64,000 bases of DNA. Origin: Liolophura sinensis. Lineage: Eukaryota; Mollusca; Polyplacophora; Chitonida; Chitonidae. The stretch is from assembly GCF_032854445.1 (NCBI RefSeq), contig NC_088300.1:70034984-70098983 (forward strand), written 5' to 3'. Position 1 is the stretch's first letter, and each line of letters starts with the position of its first letter. The notes under the pieces were generated by a model. The model ran no database searches and was not told the DNA's origin. It saw nothing but the letters and a program-made list of their open reading frames with translations. Shown here one piece after another: positions 36,196 to 48,983 of this stretch. Made by a program: the position numbers and the translations under genes.

Positions 36196-38395
36196 CAGAG
36201 CTGCAGAACATGTATCGTTCATAAATGATATTGGTTCCTCCTAAGCATTGTCTTTCCATGGGCCTAAGAACAGAATCCATGTCCAGGTGAGCCTCCTCGT
36301 TTACAAAGGGTAAACCATTAAAACTTCTACTGCGTCAGAACCAATGCAGGTAACAAACACTGCAACACGATATTTGTTGCCTTGATCCACTAGGTTAGTA
36401 ACAATTTCCCCATACCCATACTTGCCCCCACATCTTCCAGTTAAGACCTAAATTACCAGTCATAATCAGGTTGTGAGGAAAATGCACATTACTGTGAAAT
36501 TTTGGGGGAGCAGGTGCTTCGGCCATATTGAGAATAGGGATAGAGGGTCACACCTAATTGTAGTAGTCGATATGAGTCACAAGCATACAATAAAATGTAT
36601 CAGTCTTTACAGATAAAGTATGCTCTCAACAACGATTCACGTATGATTTCGCTACTAGTTGCCACACGTTGTAAAGAAGCCAAAATATGACAAACTGATC
36701 AGATTATGAAGTTTATATTTTACATAAGAAGACAACCGTTAACCAAAACGAAACTTTGACAGCACCTAGAAATACATACATGAAAGTTTCAGCAAAAATA
36801 TTTTACTGGTTAACGTTGGTCTTCATACTGTTCATTAAGAACCCAGAGCCTCGTTTGAACGAAAAATTGGCGTTTTTGATCAAAGTGTGCATTTTTAAAG
36901 GGTTATTACTAAGCAACCATCTCTATTATGGCTATATGAGATTTATGGGAGCTACAAACAAGTTTTATACTTCGGATTTGTGAATTCACAGAATTGTGCT
37001 GAAATTTCGAAATTTGCACTTTCTTCTCTCTCTAGGTCCGATTCTCCGCCCTACCGCAGCAGGTCTTTCAAATGTGTCCCCGAGATAAGAAGTCCAGGCC
37101 ACGAGTTTAATCATAGGCGTATATAATTATGTGCAATATGATAGTGTAATTTGTAATGGACATCCTTCTTACCGACTGTAACTGGCGTATGGGTACCGGT
37201 AAGCGCACTAAATTATAATCTTCTTGTTAATGGGAGAGAAGTGTAAGATTGCTTCATGACAAATACGCTCATCTTACTGTTCTCTATAATGGCTGTTTGG
37301 AGAAAAATGGTCTTTATCTTATATATTAGACTACTCGCATCTAATATACTAGGGTAGGTTTTTAAACTTGGGGTCTCGACTTTTAAACTTTTGATTTTTT
37401 TTAAATCATTTTACTTTTACAGCTTCCCAGAGCACGACTTTTAATCCATTTTTATTTTTCTACACCATGTCACTCTACACGTCAAACATGCACCATCTCT
37501 CAGTACCCCGAAATGGCCGGCAATTTACCCTCCCACGACACTGAATGGTGATTGCGAATCGCATAGGAATTTCTTTACCATCAATGTGTTGGTTGATAAT
37601 AATGAAAAGATTACTGTGATCCGAAGTACAGGGGCAAGAAACGTAAGTATGAATGGTAATGGAAAAATTGTCCTTTATGCACCTGAAGAATATGTAACTG
37701 AAGTGGTCAAAGCTACACTACCAGGCAAGAAAAAGCTTATACGCATTAATTGTTGACCTTGAGAGGAAATACGTCATCGTTCCAGTGAACAAAGCCTTTT
37801 CTTAAAGAAAATAGATTAGCTGTAGAGGACCTATATACCTCGTTAAACCGATATACCACAACAATGCTGGATTTCCCACAAAATGCTCCGGTTATCGCGG
37901 GATAGAGATGCTGTTCCAAAGAAAACACCACAAGAAGTAGTCATTGTCAGAAAAGCTTTGTTTTGTGCAATTACATAAACTTTCAGGCGTCATTTGAAAA
38001 CGTACCAGTGAAAAACTAGAGACGTTCAAATACACACCATATAAGGCTATGACCACTTGAAATTTACACTACTATTCTTAAAAGTAAATTAATTTACAGA
38101 ATTTCATCGCTAATTGTTTGGGTATTCACTGAAACCGGACATCACTACATTAAACCAAAAGGCACCAAAGGATTCTCCAGGATACACGCAGGGTTAGCCT
38201 TTTCGGGTGTCTCGGTTTTCAATGAGTTGCTTAAATTTCTCAGCCATATCATGTATGTGTAATTCAGAGAAAGCAGGTATTTAGATGGCCACAAATTGTG
38301 CCCCCTTTTGACTGACATGTATTTGCTCTTGTATGATTACACTATGAAGATATTATGAAAGTATATCTTTCTCCTTCGCTCTATAAATACATATT
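36196..38395. other. Intergenic, possibly further Gag remnant at the left edge
   Basis: No open frame with recognisable similarity. The first few hundred bases may belong to the upstream Gag of the minus-strand retroelement. Confidence 0.3.
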
Positions 38396-38513
38396 TGATT
38401 TATTTATTTGCTTGCTGTTTTACGCCGTACTCAAGAATATTTCACTTATATGACGGCGGCCAACTTTATGGTGGGAGGAAACCGGGCAGAGCCCGGGGGA
38501 AAACCCACGACCA
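38396..38513 (-). mobile_element. SINE 3' part
   Basis: The tail at the left is TTTATTTATTTGCTTG. It is followed by TACGCCGTACTCAAGAATAT, the body GGTGGGAGGAAACCGGGCAG, and CCCGGGGGAAAACCCACG. The body looks close to the family consensus. Confidence 0.9.
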
Positions 38514-39504
38514 AAAGGGAATCTCAACCTTCCAAGATGGTAGGATAGGTTACCTGGACTTTACAAAGACGACAATGCTTCCTATCACGTCAACTTTACA
38601 ACAAGAGGGATCATTTGACGTATACTTGTATGGACAACAATAACCTGCACATGGTGTGTACATGTCTAAGTTTTGTTAGATCCTAAATTCTGTGATGGTT
38701 TCAGTCCATGTCACAATTTAAAACTTGGAAAACTGGTGTGCCAAAGTTATTTCATCAAACATTGTCATTTCAAGTTTCTTAAATTTTATAACTCCCTTCT
38801 ATGTAAATATGGACGGAGTGTCCAGAATCTCTGACTCTATAATTGTGTCTGATTTCGCTTAGCCTGGGGCTAGTGGCAGTCTTCTCATCGTGCTGAATAT
38901 TATCACCACGTTGGATATATGAACACTTACATTCAAAGCAAAACTGAGATATTTAGTTTGATATAACGACAACTTATCTACTTGCATGTAAACGGTATAG
39001 ATATTGATTACTTCTATGCACCCCAAACATTCGTGGCATCTTTTTGACATCATTAAAAACTATTAACTGCTTCCCAGGAATCCGAATCCGCTGTTATTTA
39101 ATACGGTGTGCTTTCTGAGACACATGGTGTCTATCATGCAAACACCCCAAATATAGGACATATTTTTTTACAATTTTAACATGTACACTTTGACCTAAAA
39201 AAAAGTTCTACTTTTTGTTCTGCATTTACCCTGGTGACCGATGGAAACCTACCTGTACTTGCAAGTAGGTATGTATGGATGTACGTATGTATGTATATAT
39301 AGGTGACATTGTCCTGTATAAGACGAGTTAAAAGTTAAAACAAAATTCAGCGTGATCCAACTCCAATTTAACAGTGTATGCCGTGTCACGATCACAAACC
39401 TAGACATGGCCAAAACCCTAGATGAAGACTCGCCGATAATTGACAAAGTGCCACCTAGATTGCAGGAGTGAATCTCGTTAGAGGTTGTCAAGATCTAAGC
39501 AGAG
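38514..39504. other. Upstream flank of C1q paralogue 1
   Basis: Contains a GTATGTATATATAGG stretch near 39289-39303 that could hold a TATA box about 200 bp before the start codon. This is weak and not proven. Confidence 0.3.
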
Positions 39505-41092
39505 ATGTCTGGAATCTTGTATTTTGCGATGATTTGCTACATCATCACCGGAACCTGGTCCCAGTCAATGTATTGGGATCCTTCGGAAGTGGACTCTGAT
39601 GAGACTCTAGAGGAGATAGCCTCTTCCCTGGTGTCCAAGCTGTCCGGATCCTGCGACTCCTCCCATCTGCTAACACGGTTGATCCTACAAGAGACGTCAG
39701 AAAGAGCCAAGCTGCAAGTGGCTCTGGAACAGCAACTCACCGAGAGAGCCAATGTTACAAAGAGACAGAAGGTCTTGGAAGAAAGACTAGCCAAGCTGGA
39801 AAAAGACGCTTTGTCATTAAAACAAGAAGGTAATTAGGATGTTTTGGCAAATTCATATAAAAGGCTGGGAGCTAAAAAAATGCATAGTCTTGCAGGCGAT
39901 ACAGTTTAAAGAAATATATGATAATAAAAGGACTGCCGTTTTGACAAATAATACACGCCCAATTCTAAATAAAATAATTTAATATTTGTTTTGTTTCTCG
40001 ATAATCTTAGCATTCATCAGGCGTGTATTAATCTATCTTGAAGAATCGAAACATACCAGCAGACACTATCAAGCTTCATCAACAAAGACAATATCATCAC
40101 TAATATATTAATTGTTAATATTTGCATGTATGTTTCCACACCCCTTACGGCGCATGCGTCGCTCTCTACGTTCATTTTACATCACTGCTACCAAAAGACA
40201 AGCTTGACCTTTGGAGCCGGTGCGACGCACGTAGGATTGTTTAGACTTAGTCTCATCGCTCTCATCATTGGTGTCCTCGCGCAAAACTATTTAATAAGCA
40301 TTCATTAATAAAATTGCTTCAGGAGTTGGTTTGAATCACGTTGTACAAACTTTAGATAAAGAGAATGCATGTGTCTATTGTATTGTTTTAGCCAAAGGCT
40401 GAGACAGAGTTTTTTATGTTTTCTGACATGAGTTCCTGACTCAACACCGTGACACCAGTGACCTCGGCGTTGTTCAAGATTTCTGTAAAAAATTTGCTAT
40501 TCGTGGCAGTGATGTAAAGTGAACGTAGAGAGCGACGCATGTCAGGACTATGATATATTTTCTCATAATTTTAATGAATTGTGAATATCTTCCTTTGCCA
40601 GTATGTAAATCCTGCTTTAGCAAATGTTTAGTCGCAAAAATATTTGATTGTCATCTGTCTTTTCTTGCAGAGCGTGTCGTTGCCTTTTCTGTCCGCCTGC
40701 GCAAGAATTTGGAAAACTTGACCTCGGCCCAGGCTATTATTTTTGGTACGGTGGTTACGAACATAGGTGGGGCGTACAATCCGAGAACGGGGATATTTCG
40801 ATGCCCCGTGTCCGGTCTTTATCAGTTCTTCGTGAGTATTCTAGGTCAGCGGACGGAGAGAGTGGAGACAGAACTGGTGGTCAACGGGAAGAAGAAACTT
40901 CTGGTGTATTCATCGGGGGATGCCATTCACAGAGGTTCCCTGGGGTCAAACACAGTCTTGTTACAGCTGGAACAGTGGGATGTGGTCTGGGTGCGGCTTC
41001 ACTATGACTATGGGGGATACATACACTGCTGCTGGAGTACTTTCTCTGGGTACCTCATTAAGCAGAATGTAGATGAAGGAACTTACTACTGA
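39505..41092 (+). CDS. Secreted C1q-domain protein, paralogue 1
   Basis: The gene has two exons, 39505-39829 and 40671-41092, joined by a phase-1 intron (GAA-G, GTAATT donor; CTTGCAG acceptor), and encodes 248 residues. Residues 1-20 are a hydrophobic signal peptide. Residues 34-108 are strongly helical with heptad character and contain Cys50 and an NVT glycosylation site at 83-85. Residues 109-240 are a C1q domain with the usual strand motifs: VAFSVRL, then IFRCPVSGLYQFFVSIL, then VVNGKKKLLVYSSGD, and finally YIHCCWSTFSGYLI. There is no collagen region. C1q domains form trimers and bind diverse ligands, and in molluscs many act as lectin-like recognition proteins. The ligand cannot be inferred here. 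An ATTAAA at 41143 could serve as a poly(A) signal. The intron contains a 404-bp inverted-repeat element. Confidence 0.92.
40143..40546. mobile_element. Inverted-repeat element (MITE), family A copy 2, in C1q paralogue 1 intron
   Basis: The terminal inverted repeats are long and nearly perfect for about 40 bp, with the common core GCGTCGCTCTCTACGTTCA at each end. The internal sequence matches the element at 31070-31404. It ends 124 bp before the acceptor of the second C1q exon. Confidence 0.85.
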
Positions 41093-43500
41093 AACCCCAA
41101 GGCCCTTTATACCAGATTGATGTCAAAGACTTTCGCACAAATATTAAATTTGTTTCAACACAAAATATTGACATATAATACAGTGTGTATATTTGTGTTC
41201 AAGGCTGATGTATTAAATTCATGTTCAAACAGTTCAAATTTTAAAGGTGAGAAAAATTCCCTAGTCAAGACTGGAAATGAGCCCATGCCTCACGTGTTCA
41301 GGCGACTAGCGAAGGCAACCACCCTGGCCGAAAGGCTATGCCCCGCTATCGAGCGGGAAGGTAGAGGGTACAAATTTAACAAGTGCACTGAATTTTTACA
41401 ATGACCCATGTATGTTGTTTTAAATAGTGAATGCAGGTGGGAAATAGCGGGGGTCCAAAGGCTATTATTTATTTACCTAATTCTATCCATAAAACATTTC
41501 TCACAAGAGATGACACCGACCTTCGAAATGAATGACTCCGGTCTGTTTCAAACCGGAGCATATTTTTAAAGGCGACACGATATTAGCTTTAGACTGTTGG
41601 GGCTAGAAATGTCCACAGTAAGGTTGTTGCCTGTTGATTCACGCTGATATTGTGCACAATTCATGGAGCATTGGTTGTACGCTCTATCATAATCAGGTGA
41701 CCATCTTTGGACCAATCATAACGTCATACATATAGAGTGTATAGAAGTCTACAAGAGGACTCTTTACAGTGAAATAAGATGCCATTTCGAAATATAAGAC
41801 CAGCTGAAAGAAAGGCGGTGTTATGTGCGGCATTACTGCATATGCGCGTTTTGTATTTTTCCTTTGCTCGAGGTTCATGCAGACAACGTTATGCATCATG
41901 GAAAGTATTTAGAATAATAAAACAAATATGCACAATTATACAATTAAAGAAAGATTGGTCTTTGTTTGGATCGATGTGAAGGGAATGCATGTAAGCAGTT
42001 GGATCATGTGTATCGCATGAGAGTATGTGGATTTGAGGGGAATTTGAGAAAATATATGTTTCAGGTAAAAGCGATGTGTATTCTGAGTTTGCTGAAATTA
42101 TACAATGCAGCTTCAAGACAAATGTCATGTACTAAAACGTTTTGTTCGTAAAAATGAATGAATAAACATGGTGATAAACTTCTCAAACTACCTCGTATAT
42201 ATAATTACTGCTTTAACCATTTTAAGCCTGATCATATCTCACCTTGTTCTGTAACGTTTGCTTTGGGCAATTTCCTCTAGGTGTAGACAAAAACCACACA
42301 GGTGTATTGTATTTCGGGATCTCTCTTTGCTGTGCTGATTACGGATTTAGGACAGCAAAAAGGCGCCAACAGTGACATCCCATTGACATTCTTACAGCAG
42401 TCTCTTTTAGGAAGGGCATACGAGGTATAGGTTGTCCCAGCTTAGGATATGCAAGGAATCTTCTATATCCCATCAGTCTGAATCTATGCGTTCGTATACC
42501 AGTCGTCAACCAATAAGGGCGTTCCGAGTCAATAATGGAAAAGTAAATTCCCAAAGCCTCGTTTTACACAAACTACCAAGGAATTAAGACATTCTTATAT
42601 ATAAAGTATATTTCAATATATAAAGTACGAAAATAGGACGGAAACATACAAAGAGAAGCAGTCAACAGTTTTCAATGATGTACGACAGACGCAGGGTATG
42701 TTCTAGGCGACTGAGTGAAATCAGCATTCAAATGGTGCACCATGCTAGAATATAAGTTGTCAGTAATAATAAAATATGTATCGCGGTTGCGCTTCGATTG
42801 CTATTGTTCATAAATCCAAAGTGGTGCGCTAATGGAACACGATGAATATACTGCCCCTATCCCCGGGTTACGCGGAATTAGACACATTCATGTAGGAGAG
42901 TGCCGGAGATTCTGGTCGCTCTGTCCATATTTACTTACTAGAGAATTACACTCATTGTAAACCTACAGAAACATAGAATGAAGGCGTATGAAAGAATAAC
43001 ATTAAGACACAAGTTTTTGCTCTAATGATTTGTGACGTTGATTGAAATCGTCACATAACACACATGATCTAACAAATGCTACAAGGCGAGATTTGTAAAC
43101 GCCATATATATGTTGTAATATCGGTATATTGTTGTCCAAGTAAGGATAATTTACAATGTCACAATTGAAACTATCCCTCGTACAGTCTGTGAGAGAGGGA
43201 ACCATTTTGGTATTTGTAAAGTATAGGTCCAGATAGGTCCTGGAAAATCCGTGCTTTCCTATAAATCCAGCGAAGTTGGATATATATCTGAAACCTTTGG
43301 GACAGTGTGTCAGTTACGTGCCAAATGCCAGTGGTTAACTCTGGGCACTGTGGATTCCTACCCCTATAATAAATGGGCATTTAATATAAGCGAAGAATTC
43401 TTGAGTTCGCAACGTTAGACACCAAGCGAGTTACTTGAGTTTGTTATCACTGTAAATAGACCGAAATATTACGTGAATTATCTCGAAACATATACCAAAA
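41093..43500. other. Between C1q paralogues 1 and 2
   Basis: No further C1q exon is seen. Only simple AT-rich sequence with short chance frames. Confidence 0.45.
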
Positions 43501-43509
43501 GTATTTGTC

Positions 43510-43580
43510 GTGCACCTTTTGGCTGGAACTGTTGCCGGGCACCTTTTTGGCTGGAACTGTTGCCGGGCACCTTTTTTGGC
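43510..43580 (+). repeat. Short 30-bp repeat, about 2.3 copies
   Basis: GCACCTTTT-GGCTGGAACTGTTGCCGG occurs in tandem upstream of C1q paralogue 2. Confidence 0.9.
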
Positions 43581-44046
43581 TGGAGGGTCATGCATATAAG
43601 GACATGCATCATAGAAATTATTTGGAATGATCAAACAAATATGTACAAAGAATACTTATTTAATACTCTGCAACGTTACGTAGGCAGCTACTCAAACTTT
43701 AAAACTCCCGAACAGTCTATAAAGATGGACGTGGGCTGGGGAATGGATGTGTGTAATGAGGACTACAGCAAAGCCCTTGACCCGACAGATTTGTTCCTGT
43801 GAATGAGGTGCAATCCGGTACTTTCTCGTATGCCGTAGCACGTTCCTGAATTGGGTCAACGCAAGAATTCTGTCTACAATACACGACAGGTAAATCGCCG
43901 GTCAAAATGTCCATGAAGCCGCCACAACTTTTAATCTAGCAGAATGGCATAATCGGCTTTGTAGTTATCAGGCCAAGGTGACTATTTGGCTATCACGTGG
44001 TTTTCCCTCAGGAGTTTATAGCAAACTTTTTTTAACCACAGCCATC

Positions 44047-46304
44047 ATGGCCGCCGTCTTGATCGCTCTTTTCTTGTCCGTCGTTGGACGCTGTCTTTCG
44101 GACAAATACTCACCGCCATACTCCTGGAATCCCGAAGATCCCTTTCTGGGGGAATCTTTGGAAGATGTCTCAACCAAGTTGCTGGCTCAGTATGCAAATT
44201 TCCCCGACACCTCCCACCTCTTGGTTCGCCTGCTGGCTAAAGAGAAACAACTGAGACAGGAGTTGGAGACGAAACTACAAAACTCTGTAATGGACACCGA
44301 GTATGAGGCGCAGTACGAGAAAGATCTTCTTAAGCGCATAACAGATATGGAGGAATTTCTGCGTAGACGGAGTAAAGGTAACGACACTATCTATTCTCAC
44401 ATACAACGTTATGGCGTCCTTTTACACCATATTCCAAAATGCAGACAACTTCATGGCCTTTCGCAGCATCCTCCTCCACACACACACAGCTTCAGGACAC
44501 TCACCCATAGCCTCGGGGCGTTCTGTTGTACCGTCCTCCACGCTCACCCATAGCCTCGGGGCGTTCTTTTGTACCGTCCTCCACACTCACCCATAGCTTC
44601 GGGGCGTTCTGTTGTACCGTCCTCCACACTCACCAATAGCCTCGGGTCGTTCTGTTGTACCGTCCTCCACACTCACCCATAGCCTCGGGGCGTTCTGTAG
44701 TACCGTCCTCCACACTCACCCATAGCCTCGGGTCGTTCTGTAGTACCGTCCTCCACACTCACCTATAGCCTCGAGGCGTTCTGTTGTACCGTCCTCCACA
44801 CTCATCCATAGCCTCGGGGCATTCTGTTGTACCGTCCTCCACACTCACCCATAGCCTCGGGGCGTTCTGTTTTACCGTCTTCCACACTCACCCATAGCCT
44901 CGGGGCGTTCTGTTGTACTGTCCTCCACAGTCGCGCACACCCGCAGGGAGTTCTATTGTGGTGTTCTCCACACTCACGCATAGCCGAGCAGTCATCTGTT
45001 GTGTTGTCCTCCACACTCACGCATAGCCTCGGGGCGTTCTGTTGTGTTGCCATCCCACTAGCCTTGGGTCGTTCCTCGTTCCTTGTTGTCTTGTCCTCTC
45101 ACTAGTCTCGAGGCGTTCTGTTGTGTTGTCCTCCACACTCACGCATAGCCTCGGGACGTTCTGTTGTGTTGTCCTCTACACTCACGCACAGCCTCGGGGC
45201 GTTCTGTTGTGCCGCCCCTCCACGCTCACGCATAGCCTCGGGGCGTCCTGTTGTGTTGCCATCCCACTAGCCTTGGGTCGTTCCTCGTTCCTTGTTGTCT
45301 TGTCCTCCACACTCATGCATACTATCGAGGCGTTCTGTTGTGCCGTCCTCACGGGTATTACGTCACATATTAGTGATGGCAAGTTTAGTCCGTCATAACC
45401 TCTAGACCTAAGGTAATTGCGTTCTGCGATTTTCATGCTTGCATGACGCCGAGTGCCCAGTTACCATTCTGGCAAGTAGATAGATTTCTATGGCAGGATG
45501 GGGTGTCACAAACTCATTTAAGTCCGATCTAGTAGCCTTTCCGTATGACCACCTAACTTGACCTTACAAATTTTATGGTTTATCACTTTCTGAAAAACAA
45601 ACACCAACAATGAGGAATTTAAGACGTATGTTTGTGTTTTGTTGAAAACGATTTAAAATCGCTTTAACCCTTATGAAAACACCGTGAGTTGTGAAATCCA
45701 TGTCACAAGGCGTCAATTTAAGAATGTGCTTTCCCTAACAACGGATCTGAGAAGCGGGTAAACACACGCAGCTGCATGGACTACAACTTCCAAAACGTTA
45801 AGAAAATTCCATGTTTTCCTCCAACACACCCTTAAAATTTAACTGAGTTAAGTATTTGGTCGTATTTTTTCTGGTTAATATATCCGTGAATGTGTCCTTT
45901 CAGGTAGGGCTGTTGCGTTCTCAGCCCGTCTCTCCAAGAGCTTGCAGAAGATTGGCAGGGCGAGTACTTTAGTATACGCCTCAGAAGTTACGAATATTGG
46001 CGGAGAGTACAACTCCAGGACGGGCAAGTTCCGATGTCCCGTAGACGGTGTGTATCAGTTCTTTGTGAGCATCCTCAGTCGTAAAGAGGAGCGTGTGAAG
46101 ACAGAGCTGGTGGTTAATGGACGGAGGAATTTGCTGCTATACTCCTCCGGGGACGAGATTCACCGAGGATCCTTGGGTATGAACGGCGTCATCCTGCAGC
46201 TAGAGGAAGGAGACTTAGTGTGGGTGAGGGTGTATCACGGCTTCGGGGACTACATTCACTGCTGTTGGAGCACTTTCAGTGGGGCCCTGATCAAAACGAT
46301 GTGA
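44047..46304 (+). CDS. Secreted C1q-domain protein, paralogue 2
   Basis: The exons are 44047-44377 and 45904-46304, with a phase-1 intron (AAA-G, GTAACG donor; CTTTCAG acceptor). They encode 243 residues. The start at 44047 is preferred over an in-frame ATG at 43978 because it sits in a strong context (GCCATCATGG) and opens directly on the signal peptide MAAVLIALFLSVVG. A helical stretch covers about residues 38-109. Unlike its neighbours it lacks the SCD cysteine, having NFPDTSH instead. The C1q domain spans 111-242 with KFRCPVDGVYQFFVSIL and YIHCCWSTFSGALI. The role is inferred from the family: a secreted, probably trimeric recognition protein. The 1.5-kb intron is largely a 43-bp minisatellite. 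Confidence 0.92.
44480..45345 (+). repeat. 43-bp minisatellite in the intron of C1q paralogue 2
   Basis: The unit CCTCGGGGCGTTCTGTTGTA plus CCGTCCTCCACACTCACCCA plus TAG recurs about 19 times with variants. It is far richer in GC than the rest of the window. It starts about 100 bp after the exon 1 donor. Confidence 0.97.
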
Positions 46305-46309
46305 AACAC

Positions 46310-46625
46310 ATCATGATGATCAAAACCGTCTGGAGTATTAAATTATTGATCAAAACCATGTGATACAACACGTTATTGATCAAAACAATGTGATTATTGG
46401 TCATAACCATGTGATTATTGATCATAACCATAAGAAAAATCATATAATTGATCAAATCCATGCGGCACACTCTATTTCTGATCAAAACCACAGCGTTACT
46501 GATCAGAAACATGTGGACACTGCATTAATGACATAAATTACATGAATCACCAAATTTTTTATTAAAACCACTACATTACGGGTGAAAACTATTTTAAACA
46601 CAACATTACAGATCAAAATCACGTG
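46310..46625 (+). repeat. Degenerate short repeat after C1q paralogue 2
   Basis: Roughly 20-30 bp units with GATCAAAACCATGTGA or GATCATAACCATGTGATTAT recur in the likely 3' UTR or flank. Confidence 0.75.
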
Positions 46626-46984
46626 AAACACATCAGTATTCAAACCAAATGGTAAATTTACCCGGTGTCTTAGCGGAAGTTTGATGAAAAGTGCATACAG
46701 TTAACGGGATATACTGTTGATATTGTGTGAACCAAAGATCATTATTGAGGCGCCAGTGGCTCAAACAGGTGCAACACTTTATAAATAATATGGAGCTTAG
46801 GTAATAAAACCTTGACTGAATATCGTTTTTAAGACTTTCTTAATTTTAATCTTAATTCTTAAAATTTTCATTATTTATGGAAGATATCCAACTTAACTGA
46901 AATACAGTAGCAAGTCCCATTAATTGAAGAAACACTGATTCACAAACAGTTGCTCAGTAAGGGATAACTTTCCGACCTAATTCA

Positions 46985-47225
46985 TCTTATGGTTTGATTG
47001 ATTGATTGGTTGATTGGTGACATCGTTATACCAAATACTTCACCCGTTCAGGCATCACTCGTTAGGTGGTCAGAGGATAAAGCCGGGGTGCCCGAAGTAA
47101 GCTATAGGCATTAGGCAGGTAAGCCTACATGAGCCTACCTGAGCCTGACGTGTATGTGGCAGCCCAACCTGCAGCTGATACTCGAGGCCGGCAATAAAGT
47201 GCTCGTTGACAAACTTTACGAAAGA
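46985..47225 (-). mobile_element. Possible diverged SINE-like element
   Basis: A (TGAT/GGTT)n tail-like start, then a body with AAAGCCGGGGTGCCCGAAG and GTATGTGGCAGCCCAACCTG. The layout resembles the other SINEs, but the sequence differs. Confidence 0.4.
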
Positions 47226-47653
47226 CCACCACAGCTACCACATGCATGTATATCAATGTCAACCGCATTCTGCCGCCATGACAAGAGTAGGCCTAAATAT
47301 GGTCCCCCCAAAAATGTGGTCCCCCAATAAATGTGGTCTCGAAAATTCCCAGTAGGAAGAATTAAACTCACGGATCTATGCGTCTAAGAAACAGTGGGCT
47401 TGTTCTGCTTGATTTCACACCATATATATCGGGCGCGAACGCTTAAGACTATACTAAGACGTCTCAAGTGATTTATTATCTGTCAGTGAATCTGCTTTGT
47501 TTTTACGTTATTATTTGTTAAAGGTCATCCAACATTTTGAGTAATTCCAGACCAGTGACGTCTAATCTGTTTGTTTTAACATCACTGTGATTCTTACCTA
47601 ATTCTGTTTTACCGAATGCTGTTCGGGTTTGTACAAGATGATATTATTTCACT

Positions 47654-47894
47654 ATTTATATCATTAATGTTTTACGCTGTACTCAAGAATATTTCACTTG
47701 TACGAGGGCGGCCAGCATTATCATGGGAGGAATCTGGGCAGATCCCTGGGAGAAAACCATGACCAACTGCAGGTTGGTGGAAGACCTTCCCACGTACAGC
47801 TGAAACAGAAGCCAGCATGAGCTGGACACAAAGCGACCACATGGGTGAGAGGCCCCTGGGTCACTGCGCCGCGCTGGCATGCTAACTACATTGG
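47654..47894 (-). mobile_element. tRNA-derived SINE, long copy
   Basis: From left (tail) to right (5' end): TACGCTGTACTCAAGAATAT, GCCAGCATTATCATGGGAGG, AGGTTGGTGGAAGACCTTCC, GAGAGGCCCCTGGGTCACTG and GCGCTGGCATGCTAAC. On the minus strand the start reads GTTAGCATGCCAGCGC, a degenerate tRNA-like head. Confidence 0.85.
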
Positions 47895-48983
47895 CCAGTT
47901 GATATTATTTAAACAATTTGGTAAAAAAGTTTATAAACTGAATACATTTCACAGGTTAAGTGATAAACTACATTCTATACTGTTGCACATGCTTGGACTT
48001 TTATCTCAGTGCTGAGTCTTTCAGGCCCATAATGACATATTCTGCGTAACATCATAAAACCGGCTTCATTGTAATCCCGCCAGTAGCTGCCATGTTGTTT
48101 GTTTTCACAGAGCCACAGAGCTGCCGGGCGTCTCCCGATAAATCAATCATATTACGTGTTAGTACTGGCTTTACAACTTGTTGGCATGAGTTAAAAAACA
48201 TTTGAATACACGTACCGTACGTACCATTTTAACTGTTAAAGCTTTTCTTTTCTCACTGGCAACTCGTTACCAGTGTAATGTTGAAAAGAAAAGTTACAAC
48301 TTATTTTGCTTGACTGTATGGAAGTATGTATGACTGGTCGTTTGTTACGGAATCTATTACTACGCCAAATGCTCGTTGGTCATCCTGGAAAACACAGGTA
48401 TCAACATAAACGTCTAGCAAACTGTTTTGTTACATATTCTCTTACGTTCTTTGGATGTGTTCTTTGTGTACTGAGCTACCTTCAAAACAAACATGTCCAT
48501 TTCATACCAAATTCTTCTAGTTAAGAATAACGCTTATCTCATATGGTTAATGTAGAAAAGTTAGCCTCATTACTAACGCCAATGCAAATTTTTTTATTCT
48601 CTCCAGGTCACCAGTAGGTTCAAAATTTGTATTTTATTAGTTTTGGTAGATTAAAACATTCTGACTTTTAAAAATTTACACAAACAAATGTGTTCCATGT
48701 TTTCAAACATTTTCGGTTATACTCTATGTGTGGTATGGTATTTTGTAATCGTGACGCAACTGGTATTCGGTCGACTACCTGGGTTTAGTGGTTATGTTTT
48801 CACATTGGCTTTAGCTGAGCGCCATGCAAAGTAACGGAATTTGTTGTAGGAAGTTTTCAGCTTAAGACATTTTGTCGCCTTTAACGTATACTGTCGTCAG
48901 ATAATTGCCATTCTTGCAACATTATCCTGGATTTGTTATTTGTCATTATCTTAAAACAGAATCAAACTGTTATCTTTCCCTTT

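Noticed and set aside
43978-44046. An upstream in-frame start for C1q paralogue 2
   Set aside because: It would add 23 residues before a clear signal peptide. The ATG at 44047 has a better context.
44802-45436. Overlapping open frames on both strands in 44.8-45.4 kb
   Set aside because: They derive from the GC-rich 43-bp array inside the C1q paralogue 2 intron.
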